From NCBI RefSeq assembly GCF_020194175.1, contig NZ_JADYVX010000015.1, positions 1-64,000 of the forward strand: 64,000 nucleotides of DNA, given 5' to 3'. Source of the stretch: Bradyrhizobium sp. BRP22 (GTDB lineage Bacteria > Pseudomonadota > Alphaproteobacteria > Rhizobiales > Xanthobacteraceae). The notes beneath the pieces were generated by a model. That model did not search any database, was not told the DNA's origin, and saw nothing but the letters and a program-made list of their open reading frames with translations. Below are positions 25,962-34,765 of the stretch, one piece after another. Position 1 is the first letter of the stretch, and each line of letters opens with the position of its first letter. The position numbers and the translations under genes were made by a program.

Positions 25962-27275
25962 CTAGCCCAGTTGCCACACCGCAACCGGCTTCTCGTAGCC
26001 GCGGATCGGCACCTCGCCGCGCGGCACCGCATCGTGAGCATTCTCGCCGAGCGCCTCGCGCACTTCGGACGAGATCAGGAACTGCGAGTTGAGCTCCTTG
26101 TTGAGCGCCTCCAGCCGCGCGGCGAAATTCACGGTGTCGCCGATCACGGTGTATTCCTTGCGCCGGGGCGAGCCGACATTGCCGGCGACGACCTCGCCGA
26201 TATGGATGCCGATGCCGATGCGCAGCGGCCAGCTCGTGGTCTCGTTGAACCGCTCATTGGCGGCGAGCATCTCGCGCGCTGCGGCCACCGCCTGCTGCGC
26301 GGCGTCCTCGGCTTCGAGCGGCGCGCCGAACAGCGCGAGGAAGCCGTCGCCGAGAAACTTGTTCACGATGCCGCCATGGCGGTCGAGGATATCGACCAGC
26401 ATGGCAAAGGCACGGTCGAGCCGCTCGACTACCTCCTGCGGCGAGCGCGTCCGCGCGCCCGCGGTGAAGCTGCGGAAATCGACGAACATCACCGCGACAC
26501 GACGGATATCGCTGTCAGTCGACGCGCCCTCCGTCATCAGCCGTTCGACGACCTGCGGCGAGACGTGCTGGCCGAACAGGTCGGTGATGCGGTCGCGCGC
26601 AGTCGCCGCCGCGATGCTGGCCTCGAACTGCCGCCGCAACTGCATGCCGACCGCGCCCGCCAGCATGCCGCAAACCAACAGGATCAGGCTGCGCGAAGCG
26701 TGATAGTAGACATTGGGCTCCAGCGAGCTGTCTCCCGCCGGATGGTAGAACATCGCCACACAGAACAGCTGCGCCGCCGCGACGAAGCCGGTGAAGGTCG
26801 AGAGCCAGAAATCCAACCGCAGCGTCGAGAGGATGATGAAGATGAAATAGGTGAGCGGACCGACGAAGCCGAGTGCCGCTTCCGAGCCCATGCTGTTGAT
26901 CTGCAGCCCCAGCGCCACCGTCGGCAGCGAGGTCTCGATCAGCGCCCCGATATAGCGCCGGATTACCGGCAGGTCGCGGCCCTTGCGCATGTGCCGGGTG
27001 ATCGCCCCATGCACCCATAGCTCGAACAGGATGAACGGCACCAGGATGGCGTAGAGATAGAACGGATTGAGATTGCCGTGCCAGACCCGGCTCACTGCAT
27101 CGGGGGCGAAGAAGTAGACCGTCGCGGAGATCAGCGAGAGCAGAACCGTCGTCCCGATCAGCGCCTTGATCCGGAGCAGTTCGGTCGTCATCACCTCGCG
27201 CATCAATATCCGGTGGAATTCGGCCGATACGGCCGAACCTTGCGCGTCTTTCTTCCTGCTCCAGAATCCGGCCAT
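25962..27275 (-). CDS. Membrane-bound class III adenylate/guanylate cyclase
   Basis: A 437-residue protein with an N-terminal hydrophobic part of about six helices (residues 36-215) and a C-terminal class III cyclase domain (about 245-437). The metal-binding aspartates lie in VAVMFVDFRSFT and NKFLGDGFLALFGAP; the nucleotide motifs continue in KEYTVIGDTVNFAARLEALN. It should make cyclic nucleotide, most likely cAMP, in response to a membrane or stress signal. It lies 9 bases upstream of the PhzF gene, so they may be co-transcribed. Confidence 0.9.
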   Translation of the reverse strand: MAGFWSRKKDAQGSAVSAEFHRILMREVMTTELLRIKALIGTTVLLSLISATVYFFAPDAVSRVWHGNLNPFYLYAILVPFILFELWVHGAITRHMRKGRDLPVIRRYIGALIETSLPTVALGLQINSMGSEAALGFVGPLTYFIFIILSTLRLDFWLSTFTGFVAAAQLFCVAMFYHPAGDSSLEPNVYYHASRSLILLVCGMLAGAVGMQLRRQFEASIAAATARDRITDLFGQHVSPQVVERLMTEGASTDSDIRRVAVMFVDFRSFTAGARTRSPQEVVERLDRAFAMLVDILDRHGGIVNKFLGDGFLALFGAPLEAEDAAQQAVAAAREMLAANERFNETTSWPLRIGIGIHIGEVVAGNVGSPRRKEYTVIGDTVNFAARLEALNKELNSQFLISSEVREALGENAHDAVPRGEVPIRGYEKPVAVWQLG

Positions 27276-27307
27276 GCTGCTGCCCTGACGTCAGGCAACT
27301 ATATGCC

Positions 27308-28474
27308 TCAATCGAGCGTGCGACGGAAGCGCGTTACGGCGATCGTCATCGCCACCAGCATCAGTACAATGAGTGCAATCGCGTCATATTGCAGATTGGC
27401 AACGCCGGCGCCCTTCAGCATGATGGCGCGGACGATGCGGACGTAGTGAGTCAGCGGCAGGCCCTCGCCGAGATACTGCGCCCACACCGGCATCCCCGCG
27501 AACGGAAACATGAAGCCTGAGAGCAGGATGCTCGGCAGGAAAAACATCATCGAGAGCTGCATGGCCTGAAGCTGGTTCTGCACGATGGTCGAGAACGTAT
27601 AACCGATCGAGAGATTGGTGGTGATAAACAGCGTGGTCAGCGCTGCCAGGAGCAGCACGCTGCCGAGGATCGGCACGCCGAACAACAGCACGCCGATGCC
27701 GACGATCAGTGAGGCCTGCACGAAGCCGACGATGACATAAGGAATGATCTTGCCGAACATCACCTCCACCGGCCTGATCGGCATCGACAACAGGCTCTCC
27801 ATCGTGCCGCGCTCGATCTCGCGCGTCACCGACAGTGCGGTGAAGATCAGCATGGTCATGGTCAGGATGGTGCCGACCAGGCCCGGCACGATGTTGAGCC
27901 GCGACTCGGCGGCCGGGTTGTAGCGGGCGTGCGTCCTGATCTCGAACGGCATGTCCGGGGGATCGCCGACATGCAGATCGTGCTCCAGCGCGGTCTGCAC
28001 CAGGGCGCCGAGCGCGCCGAGCGCGGAGCCGGCTGCGATCGGATCGGTGGCGTCGGCGGCGACCAGCAGCGCCGGCTTGTCGCCGCGCCGCACTGCGCGC
28101 TCGAAGCCGCGCGGGATCTCGACGCCGAACAGCACCTTGCCGGATTTCAGGAGGTCGTCGAACTCGGCGACATCGTGCACCTCGCGGGTGAAGCGGAAAT
28201 AGGCGGTGTTCTCCATCGCCTTCAGGATCGAACGTCCGAGATCGCTGTCCTCCTGGATCAGCACCGCCGTCGGCAAATGGCGAGGCGTGGTGTTGATGGC
28301 ATAGCCGAACAGCAGGAGCTGCATCACCGGGATCATCACGATCATGGCGAAGGAGACGCGGTCGCGGCGAAGCTGGATGAATTCCTTCACCAGCATCGCA
28401 TAGCTGCGACGCCAGAAGCCGAACGCCGGCTCTCTCGTCTCGATAGCGGGATGGATTGCCTCGATCGCGCTCAT
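27308..28474 (-). CDS. ABC-2 type transporter permease
   Basis: A 388-residue permease of the ABC-2 (YhhJ/DrrB-like) type. One N-terminal helix is followed by a large periplasmic domain (about 55-180) and five C-terminal helices, with the signature RPVEVMFGKIIPYVIVGFVQ and LTHYVRIVRAIMLKGAG near the end. It ends the operon after HlyD-like and ATPase genes. Only one permease gene is present, so a homodimer is likely. Confidence 0.9.
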   Translation of the reverse strand: MSAIEAIHPAIETREPAFGFWRRSYAMLVKEFIQLRRDRVSFAMIVMIPVMQLLLFGYAINTTPRHLPTAVLIQEDSDLGRSILKAMENTAYFRFTREVHDVAEFDDLLKSGKVLFGVEIPRGFERAVRRGDKPALLVAADATDPIAAGSALGALGALVQTALEHDLHVGDPPDMPFEIRTHARYNPAAESRLNIVPGLVGTILTMTMLIFTALSVTREIERGTMESLLSMPIRPVEVMFGKIIPYVIVGFVQASLIVGIGVLLFGVPILGSVLLLAALTTLFITTNLSIGYTFSTIVQNQLQAMQLSMMFFLPSILLSGFMFPFAGMPVWAQYLGEGLPLTHYVRIVRAIMLKGAGVANLQYDAIALIVLMLVAMTIAVTRFRRTLD

Positions 28475-28480
28475 TGGAAT

Positions 28481-29428
28481 TTATCCCTGGAAATTATCCT
28501 TGGAGCGGCCCATGAGATCGATGAACACGTCTTCGAGCGACGGCTCGCTGTCCTGCCAGTGCCAGCGCGGATCACCGCGATAGGCGGCAACCGTCGCATC
28601 CAGCGCCGCCTTGTCGCGGCCGGAGACATGCAGGCTGGTGCCGAACGGCGCCACCATGTCGATGCCGGCCTTGCCGGCGAGTTCGTCGCCAAGTCCGTTG
28701 AGATCGTCGCCGGTCACCGTATAGGTCGAGAGCGCCGAGCCTGCGATCACCTCTTCCACCGTGCCATGTGCCAAGAGATGGCCATAGGCGATGTACGCGA
28801 TCTCGTGGCAGCGCTCGGCCTCGTCCATGTAGTGCGTGGAGACCAGCACGGTCAGGCCCTCGGCGGCAAGCGTGTGGATTTCGTTCCAGAAGTCGCGCCG
28901 CGCCTTGGGATCGACGCCGGCGGTCGGCTCGTCGAGCAGCAGCAGTTTCGGATTGGGCAGCGTGCAGGCGCCGAGCGCAAGCCGCTGCTTCCAGCCTCCG
29001 GAGAGATTGCCGGCAAGCTGCTCCTCCCGGCCGCTCAGCCCGATGCGCGCGATCATCTCGCGCGCTGCGCCGCGCGCGTCGGGCATGCCGTAGAGCCGCG
29101 CGACGAATTCCAGGTTCTCGCGCACCGAAAGGTCCTGGTACAGGCTGAAGCGCTGGGTCATGTAGCCGACCAGGCGCTTGATGCGGTCGGCATCGCGGCG
29201 GATATCGTAGCCGAGGCAGGTGCCGTTGCCGCTGTCGGGCGTGAGCAGGCCACAGAGCATGCGGATGGTCGTGGTCTTGCCGCTGCCGTTGGGACCGAGG
29301 AAGCCGTAGATCGAGCCGCGCCGCACCTGCATCGACAGATCATGCACGACCTCGCGGCCGCCGAACGATTTGGAGAGGCCATGGACGTCGATGGCGATGT
29401 CAGGCGTATGGTTGGCGACCGTGCTCAT
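28481..29428 (-). CDS. ABC transporter ATP-binding protein
   Basis: A 315-residue ABC ATPase with Walker A GPNGSGKTT, signature NLSGGWKQRLALG (the usual Q after GG is W), Walker B LLLLDEPTAGVD and the H-loop STHYMDEAERC. A C-terminal extension of about 80 residues follows. It drives export through the permease 6 bases downstream and overlaps the HlyD-like gene by 4 bases. Confidence 0.92.
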   Translation of the reverse strand: MSTVANHTPDIAIDVHGLSKSFGGREVVHDLSMQVRRGSIYGFLGPNGSGKTTTIRMLCGLLTPDSGNGTCLGYDIRRDADRIKRLVGYMTQRFSLYQDLSVRENLEFVARLYGMPDARGAAREMIARIGLSGREEQLAGNLSGGWKQRLALGACTLPNPKLLLLDEPTAGVDPKARRDFWNEIHTLAAEGLTVLVSTHYMDEAERCHEIAYIAYGHLLAHGTVEEVIAGSALSTYTVTGDDLNGLGDELAGKAGIDMVAPFGTSLHVSGRDKAALDATVAAYRGDPRWHWQDSEPSLEDVFIDLMGRSKDNFQG

Positions 29429-30210
29429 TGCCGGTCCGCCACCGGCGTCTTCGGATTGAGATAGACGCTGATCGGCTGGCCCACGCGCAACGCATCGGGC
29501 CGGCTCGGCCGCGCCTGGATCAAATAGACAAGCTTGTTGCGCTCATCGAGGCTGTAGATCACGGGCGGGGTGTATTCCGCCGTGGTCGCGATGAAATAGA
29601 TCTTCGCGGTGAGATCGGCGGCGCAATTGTCGCAGACGACGCGGACCTGGTCGCCGATCGAAAGCTTCGGCAGTTCCGCTTCAGGCACGAAGAAGCGCAG
29701 CTTCATGTTGCCGGGCGGCATGATCGAGAGCACCGGCCGCTGCGCCGCCACCATCTCGCCCTCGCGGAAATAGATCTGCTGGATGGTGCCGGCGACCGGC
29801 GCAAACCCCTTGCGCCGCGCCAGCCGCGTCTCCGACGTGTTGACCTTGGCTTCGGCCACGCGCAATGCCGAGACCGCGGCGTCAAGATTGGCCTGCGTGC
29901 CCGCACCCGTCCCTCGCAGGGACGCAGCGCGGTCATAGGTCTGCTGCGCATTGGCGAGTGTCGCCTTGTTCTGGTTGAGATCGGCCTGCTGCAGGTCGTC
30001 GTCGACGGAGTAAAGCAGGTCGCCGACCTTCACCTCGTCGCCTTCGCGCACGTTGAGCTTGACCACGCGGCCGGATTCATCCGGGCTGACAAAGATCATG
30101 TCTGCTTCGACCCAGCCCTGGAATCCGGGATCGCGGCGCTCCTGGCAGGCGGCGAGCACTGCGGCCAGCGCTACCGCGACCAGCATCCTGATCGTTCGCG
30201 ACGAGGTCAT
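29425..30210 (-). CDS. HlyD-family membrane fusion lipoprotein
   Basis: A 261-residue periplasmic adaptor with a lipoprotein signal (AAVLAACQER). It has the biotinyl-lipoyl-like halves around a coiled coil (QQADLNQNKATLANAQQTYDRAASLR) and a beta-barrel domain (KLRFFVPEAELPKLSIGDQVRV). It links the ABC exporter to an outer-membrane channel, which is not encoded here. It overlaps the TetR gene (ATGA) upstream and the ATPase downstream. Confidence 0.88.
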   Translation of the reverse strand: MTSSRTIRMLVAVALAAVLAACQERRDPGFQGWVEADMIFVSPDESGRVVKLNVREGDEVKVGDLLYSVDDDLQQADLNQNKATLANAQQTYDRAASLRGTGAGTQANLDAAVSALRVAEAKVNTSETRLARRKGFAPVAGTIQQIYFREGEMVAAQRPVLSIMPPGNMKLRFFVPEAELPKLSIGDQVRVVCDNCAADLTAKIYFIATTAEYTPPVIYSLDERNKLVYLIQARPSRPDALRVGQPISVYLNPKTPVADRQ

Positions 30211-30923
30211 GTCGTCCTCCGTTCGCCGAAGATCAGGTCGAGGTGGACGCGCAGCATCTCGATCGCATCCAATGGCGAATGCTTGCTGAACATGCTCTGC
30301 CAGATCACCGCGATCAGCGCGGGCGCGACCATGATCTGCGGGAAGCGCACCAGTTCCTTGTTGCGGATCTCGCCGCGCGCGATCGCAACCTCGATCAGCG
30401 CGCGCATACCGGCCATCCCGCGCGACACCACTTCGCGGAAATAGAAATCGGCGATCGCCGGAAAGCGCGGCCCTTCGGCCATGATGAGCCGCACAATGTC
30501 GCCGCGGCGCGTCGAGGCGATCTCGCGGATGAACATCTCCGCAAAGCTCTCGACTGCATCGCGGACCGATCCGCCGGCCGGCGCCGGCGAGGCCATGCGG
30601 CCGATCAGCGGCACCAGCGCGGTCCGGATCAATTCCTCGAACATCGATTCCTTGTCCTTGAAATGCAGATAGATCGTGCCCTTGGCGACGCCGGCGCGCT
30701 TGGCGATGTCGTCGAGCCGGGTTGCAGCGAAACCGCGTGCGACGAACTCCTCCATCGCCGCCTCCACGATCGCCGCCCGCCGCTCCGCCGCGCGCTCGGC
30801 GCGGTTCGGCCCGCCGCCGGCAAGCTTCGGCGAGACCACTTTTGACACCTTGGCCCGCGCCGCCCTGCTGGCGGTCCGGCGCCGGGCCTTGGAGCGAACG
30901 GAAGATTTGGCGTGATGTTTCAT
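30207..30923 (-). CDS. TetR-family repressor of the efflux operon
   Basis: A 238-residue regulator. A basic tail (residues 1-40) precedes the helix-turn-helix (AAIVEAAMEEFVARGFAATRLDDIAKRAGVAKGTIYLHFKDKESMFEELI), and a ligand-binding domain follows. It is the first gene of the efflux operon and lies just downstream of a near-perfect palindrome, so it probably represses itself and the exporter until an inducer binds. Confidence 0.9.
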   Translation of the reverse strand: MKHHAKSSVRSKARRRTASRAARAKVSKVVSPKLAGGGPNRAERAAERRAAIVEAAMEEFVARGFAATRLDDIAKRAGVAKGTIYLHFKDKESMFEELIRTALVPLIGRMASPAPAGGSVRDAVESFAEMFIREIASTRRGDIVRLIMAEGPRFPAIADFYFREVVSRGMAGMRALIEVAIARGEIRNKELVRFPQIMVAPALIAVIWQSMFSKHSPLDAIEMLRVHLDLIFGERRTT

Positions 30924-30933
30924 GCGATGATTT

Positions 30934-30951
30934 TGACTGACTGGTCAGTCA
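30934..30951. promoter_or_regulatory. TetR operator palindrome
   Basis: TGACTGAC and GTCAGTCA are perfect inverted arms around a central TG. The site ends 11 bases before the TetR start codon, where a repressor would block transcription or the ribosome site. This style of TGACTGAC..GTCAGTCA site is common for TetR efflux regulators. Confidence 0.7.
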
Positions 30952-30973
30952 TAGTCAAGTTAATTGTCGGCCC

Positions 30974-31065
30974 GTAGCCCGGGTAGGAGCGAAACGCGTA
31001 ACCCCGGGAAATCTGCATCCGCGTGGCAAGCTGTCCCGGGTTGCGCTTCGCTCCACTCGGGCTAC
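30974..31065. repeat. Palindromic repeat, GTAGCCCGGGT family
   Basis: It opens GTAGCCCGGGTAGGAGCGAA and closes TCGCTCCACTCGGGCTAC, with inner arms AACCCCGGGA / TCCCGGGTTG. A related copy lies at 32424-32503. Confidence 0.8.
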
Positions 31066-31110
31066 GGCCCTGAATTATTTGCTAAACCAGCCTTGCCGCT
31101 TGCTCAGTTC

Positions 31111-31260
31111 AACCTCTCCCGCTTGCGGGGGAGGTCGGCGCGCAGCGCCGGCTGGGGGCTTTCTCCACTGGGGGACTCTGACTCAATCACGTCGGTCCAA
31201 CCCCGCGGAGACACCCTCACCCCGCCCTCTCCCGCAAGCGGGAGAGGGCGCGCAGCTCCC
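31111..31260. repeat. Paired CTCTCCCGC hairpins
   Basis: Two hairpins of the CCTCTCCCGC / GCGGG.GAGG type occur near 31114-31135 and 31225-31248, with a spacer between. The inner motif also appears at 11-45. With the previous repeat it fills the 330-base gap between the TetR operator and the alcohol dehydrogenase. Confidence 0.7.
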
Positions 31261-31281
31261 GCGTGGAAACGGCTCGCCGTC

Positions 31282-32307
31282 CTACGCAAAATCCAGCACC
31301 ATGCGGCCGTCGATCTTCCCGGACTTCATCCGGTCGAAGATGTCGTTGATCTTCTCCAGCGGCGCCTTGGTGATCTCCGCGTGCACCTTGCCGTCGGTGG
31401 CAAAGGCGATCGCTTCGTCGAGATCGCGGCGGGTGCCGACGATCGAGCCGCGCACCGTGATGCGCTTCAAGACGACATCAAAAATCGGCGTCGGGAATTC
31501 GCCGGGCGGAAGGCCGACGAGGCTGACGGTCCCCTTGCGCCGCACCATCTTCAGCGCCTGCGCGAATGCAGCGGTGGACACCGCGGTCACCAGCACGCCA
31601 TGCGCCCCTCCCCCGGTCGATGCCAACACCTTCTCCACCGCCGTCTCCGACAACGCATTGACGGCGAGATCGGCGCCGGTGCTTCGCGCGAGCTCAAGCT
31701 TGTCCTCGGCGATATCGACCGCGGCCACCTTGAGCCCCATCGCCTTCGCATATTGGATGGCGACATGGCCGAGGCCGCCGACGCCAGAGATGACGACCCA
31801 CTCGCCGGGCCGCGCTTCGGTCTCCTTCAGTCCCTTGTAGGTCGTGACGCCGGCGCACAGGATCGGCGCCACCTTTGCGAAGTCAATATTCGCCGGCAAT
31901 TTTGCGGCGAATGCCGCCGATGCGATGACATATTCGGCGAAGCCGCCGTTCACGCTGTAGCCGGTATTGTGCTGGTGCTCGCACAGGGTTTCCCAACCGG
32001 TCTCGCAATACTCGCAACGCATGCACGCGTCATGCAGCCAGGCGACGCCGACGGCATCACCAACCCTGAGATTGGTCACACCAGGGCCGAGCGCTGCGAC
32101 AATGCCGGCGGCCTCATGGCCCGGAATGAAGGGAGGAACCGGCTTCACCGGCCAGTCTCCGGACGCGGCATGCAGATCGGTGTGACATACGCCGCAGGCT
32201 TTCACCTTGACCAGGACTTCGCCCGGACCCGGTTCGGGCACCGGCACATTCTCGATCTCGAGCGGCTTGCCAAAATTCCGGACAACAGCGGCTTTCATGG
32301 TCGGCAT
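31282..32307 (-). CDS. adhP: Zinc-dependent alcohol dehydrogenase (AdhP type)
   Basis: A 341-residue medium-chain dehydrogenase. Catalytic zinc residues lie in CGVCHTDLHAASGDW and GHEAAG; the four structural-zinc Cys lie in CMRCEYCETGWETLC; and the NAD-binding turn is GVGGLGHVAIQYA. It oxidises alcohols or reduces aldehydes in the cytoplasm. The start at 32307 has GGAG 8 bases upstream. It stands alone between repeats. Confidence 0.92.
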   Translation of the reverse strand: MPTMKAAVVRNFGKPLEIENVPVPEPGPGEVLVKVKACGVCHTDLHAASGDWPVKPVPPFIPGHEAAGIVAALGPGVTNLRVGDAVGVAWLHDACMRCEYCETGWETLCEHQHNTGYSVNGGFAEYVIASAAFAAKLPANIDFAKVAPILCAGVTTYKGLKETEARPGEWVVISGVGGLGHVAIQYAKAMGLKVAAVDIAEDKLELARSTGADLAVNALSETAVEKVLASTGGGAHGVLVTAVSTAAFAQALKMVRRKGTVSLVGLPPGEFPTPIFDVVLKRITVRGSIVGTRRDLDEAIAFATDGKVHAEITKAPLEKINDIFDRMKSGKIDGRMVLDFA

Positions 32308-32423
32308 CTGTCTGCTCCTTCGCTTTGGAGAGCAGACTAGCGGCCGGCCGCCTCTCGTTTCTTGATCGGTGTCAAAGGACGCGACGAATGTGCGCGTGTG
32401 ACATCGCAATGACAACCGCGCCT

Positions 32424-32503
32424 CGTGAAGCGAAGCGCAACCCGGGGAACTGCATCAGCGGCGCGAGCGGTCCCGGGTTACGCGCTCCACCCGGGTTACG
32501 AGG
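32424..32503. repeat. Palindromic repeat, CGCAACCCGGGG family
   Basis: It opens CGTGAAGCGAAGCGCAACCC and closes TTACGCGCTCCACCCGGGTTACG, with complementary CCCGGG-containing arms. It resembles the 30974-31065 copy. Confidence 0.7.
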
Positions 32504-32509
32504 GCTGCG

Positions 32510-32902
32510 CTAACCTCTGGCGTCGCAGGCCCAGGCGCGGATCACGCATTCCTTGCCGCCATATTCATAGCATTTGCGGGTCGCTGCGTTCAGCGAGCGC
32601 GAGATCTTCGGCTCCACGGCGTAACCGTGCGCCCCGCACGGATTGGCCATGTCGACGGATAAAGCGGCGCAGGCACGCTTCATGGTGATGGTGGTGCATT
32701 CGCCCTTGCACTGCTTCAGCGCCGCAGCGCGGGCCGCCGCTTCGGCGGGATAGTCATAGGCGTGGCCATAAGCGCCGCATTTGCCGACCGCAATGGCGCC
32801 CGCCGCCCAGCTCTCGGTGATCAAGCGCGTCGCGCCCAATGCTAGCGTGAGCGCAAGAATGAACAGCGCGCGGCGTTGCGCACGCCTTGTCGAGACGATC
32901 AC
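32510..32902 (-). CDS. DUF4189 secreted protein
   Basis: A 130-residue protein with a signal peptide (FILALTLALGATRL..AA) and a DUF4189-like mature part rich in Cys: GAIAVGKCGAYGHAYDYPAEAAARAAALKQCKGECTT, then RACAALSVDMANPCGAHGYAVE and RKCYEYGGKECVIRAWACDARG. The Cys pairs suggest disulfides in the periplasm. The start is taken as GTG 32902. Function unknown. Confidence 0.72.
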   Translation of the reverse strand: MIVSTRRAQRRALFILALTLALGATRLITESWAAGAIAVGKCGAYGHAYDYPAEAAARAAALKQCKGECTTITMKRACAALSVDMANPCGAHGYAVEPKISRSLNAATRKCYEYGGKECVIRAWACDARG

Positions 32903-33026
32903 TTTCCCCAACCCCCAGACAGCCGGCGCGGACTCTAGCCGCCGGACGTTTCCACTTGGTGAACGGGAGATTGAGAGACGCGCAAATCGCAATGACGTGG
33001 GAAGAGAGCGGCGCGATTCCATCATC

Positions 33027-33160
33027 CGTCGTCCCGCGCTTGACGCGGGACCCATAACCACAGGCGCTCGTTGTGGCGCGAGCGAGCGGTCACAGCTCAC
33101 ACATCACGAGCATTCGTGGTTATGGGTACCGGCTCGCGCTTCGCTTGGCCGGGACGACGG
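33027..33160. repeat. Palindromic repeat, GTCCCGCGCTTGACGCGGGAC family
   Basis: It opens CGTCGTCCCGCGCTTGACGC, holds GGACCCATAACCAC and its complement GTGGTTATGGGT, and closes GGCCGGGACGACGG. A related copy lies at 49763-49921. It abuts the stop of the MocA fusion gene. Confidence 0.8.
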
Positions 33161-34765
33161 TTATGACCCGCGCGCCGCTTCCAACGCCTGCGGGGTGTCG
33201 ATGTCGAGGAAGGCGCTTTCGCCGTCGACGGGGACTTCGGCCACGGCTTCGGCATGCTTGGCGATCAAATGCCGCGCGCCGATGTCGCCGTCGAGCGTCA
33301 TCAATTCCTTGAAGAAGCGCCGCGACCACAGCACGGGATTGCCGCGCCTGCCCTCGCTGACGGGGACCGCGATCAAATGGCCGCGGTCGGGTGCAAAGGT
33401 ATCGATGAGCCGGTCGATCAAGGACGCGCCGATCAACGGCATGTCACCGAGGCAGATCACGGCACCGTCGACATTGTCGGACACCGCGGAGATGCCGGCC
33501 TTTACCGAACTCGCAAGCCCGCCGGCGAAATCCGGATTGCGCACGAACTTCACCTTCAGCCCCTGCAGCGCCTGTTCGACCAGCTCCGCCTGATGCCCGG
33601 TGACGACAATCACCTCCGAAGCCTTTGACGCCAGCGCCTGCTCGGTCGCAATACGCACCAGCTTCTTGCCGCCGATCTCCGCGAGCAGCTTGTTGGGGCC
33701 ACCCATCCGTGTCGAGCGGCCGGCGGCGAGCACGATGGCCGCGAGCTTGCGATTGCCTTCGGTGTCGGAGCCTGTGCGCGGCTGCGGCCGCGTCACGATC
33801 TCCATCAACAGCCCACCGACCCCCATGCCGGTGAGCTCGGCGCGCGTGACCTTGATCCCCGCGAGCAGGCGCATCAGCACCCAATCGAATCCATTCTCGA
33901 CCGGAGAGCGCGCGCAGCCGGGCGCACCCAGCACCGGCACATTCGCCGCGCTGCCGATCAGGAGCAGATTGCCCGGATCGACCGGCATGCCGAAATGCTC
34001 GATCGCGCCGCCGATCCCGGTGATCGCCGCCGGGATCACGTCGCGCCGGTCGGCGATCGCGGAAGCGCCGAACACGATCACAAGCTCGGCGCCGAGCCCG
34101 AGCAATTCCTTGATCGATGCAGCCAGCGCGGTCTCCTCATGCGGCACGCGGCGCTCGGCAATGATGCTGGCCCCGGCGGGCGCGAGGCGCTCGGCGGTGA
34201 CACGCAGCGTCTTCTCGATCACCTTCGGCGACAGCCCCGGCAGCATCGTGGAGACGATACCGACCTTCTTGATGACGTAAGGCGCAACCTGCAGCGTGTC
34301 GCGGCTGGCCACCGCGACCGCCGCATCGCGCAAGCGCGCTTCGACGCCAAAAGGAATAAGCTTGACGGTGGCGATCATCTCGCCTTCGACCACCGGCTTG
34401 AACGCGGTCAGCGTGGCGAGCGTGATCGCCTCATCGACGCCGTTGATGCGATCGACCGCGGCACGGTCGATCACCAGCACGCCCGCGCGTGCAGCGAACA
34501 GATTGGCACGGCCGGTGAAGGCACGCTCGACATTGACGCCATCGCCGGCAATGGCCTGCGCGATGCTGGCCGCGGCGGCGTCTTCAGAGACGTCGCCCTC
34601 CTCCAGCCGCACCACGACGATTTCCTTCACCCCGGCCTTGGTCAAGGCTTCCACTTCGGCAGGGCCGATCGTGGTGCCCTTCTTCAGCACCAGCGACCCC
34701 TGCCGCAGTGTGTGGACGGTGACGCCGCCAATCGCGTCACGCGGACTGGCAGGCCCAAACTTCAT
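33161..34765 (-). CDS. Molybdopterin-binding / MocA-like cytidylyltransferase fusion
   Basis: A 534-residue two-domain protein. Residues 1 to about 335 form a MoCF (molybdopterin-binding, MoeA/MogA-like) domain, with VIVFGASAIADRRDVIPAAITGIGG. Residues about 340-534 form an NTP transferase of the MocA/MobA type: IVLAAGRSTRMGGPNKLLAEIGG and ICLGDMPLI. CO dehydrogenase-type enzymes use molybdopterin cytosine dinucleotide, so CTP transfer is the likely job. It overlaps the XdhC gene by 4 bases in the cox-like operon. Confidence 0.85.
   Translation of the reverse strand: MKFGPASPRDAIGGVTVHTLRQGSLVLKKGTTIGPAEVEALTKAGVKEIVVVRLEEGDVSEDAAAASIAQAIAGDGVNVERAFTGRANLFAARAGVLVIDRAAVDRINGVDEAITLATLTAFKPVVEGEMIATVKLIPFGVEARLRDAAVAVASRDTLQVAPYVIKKVGIVSTMLPGLSPKVIEKTLRVTAERLAPAGASIIAERRVPHEETALAASIKELLGLGAELVIVFGASAIADRRDVIPAAITGIGGAIEHFGMPVDPGNLLLIGSAANVPVLGAPGCARSPVENGFDWVLMRLLAGIKVTRAELTGMGVGGLLMEIVTRPQPRTGSDTEGNRKLAAIVLAAGRSTRMGGPNKLLAEIGGKKLVRIATEQALASKASEVIVVTGHQAELVEQALQGLKVKFVRNPDFAGGLASSVKAGISAVSDNVDGAVICLGDMPLIGASLIDRLIDTFAPDRGHLIAVPVSEGRRGNPVLWSRRFFKELMTLDGDIGARHLIAKHAEAVAEVPVDGESAFLDIDTPQALEAARGS

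Noticed and set aside
24984..27020. 678-codon forward frame opposite PhzF and the cyclase
   Set aside because: An antisense shadow made of Arg/Asp/Glu/His-rich sequence; both genes below it have firm motifs.
31111..31260. Possible CRISPR-like repeat pair
   Set aside because: Only two hairpins with unlike spacing, and the motif belongs to a dispersed palindromic family; no cas genes.
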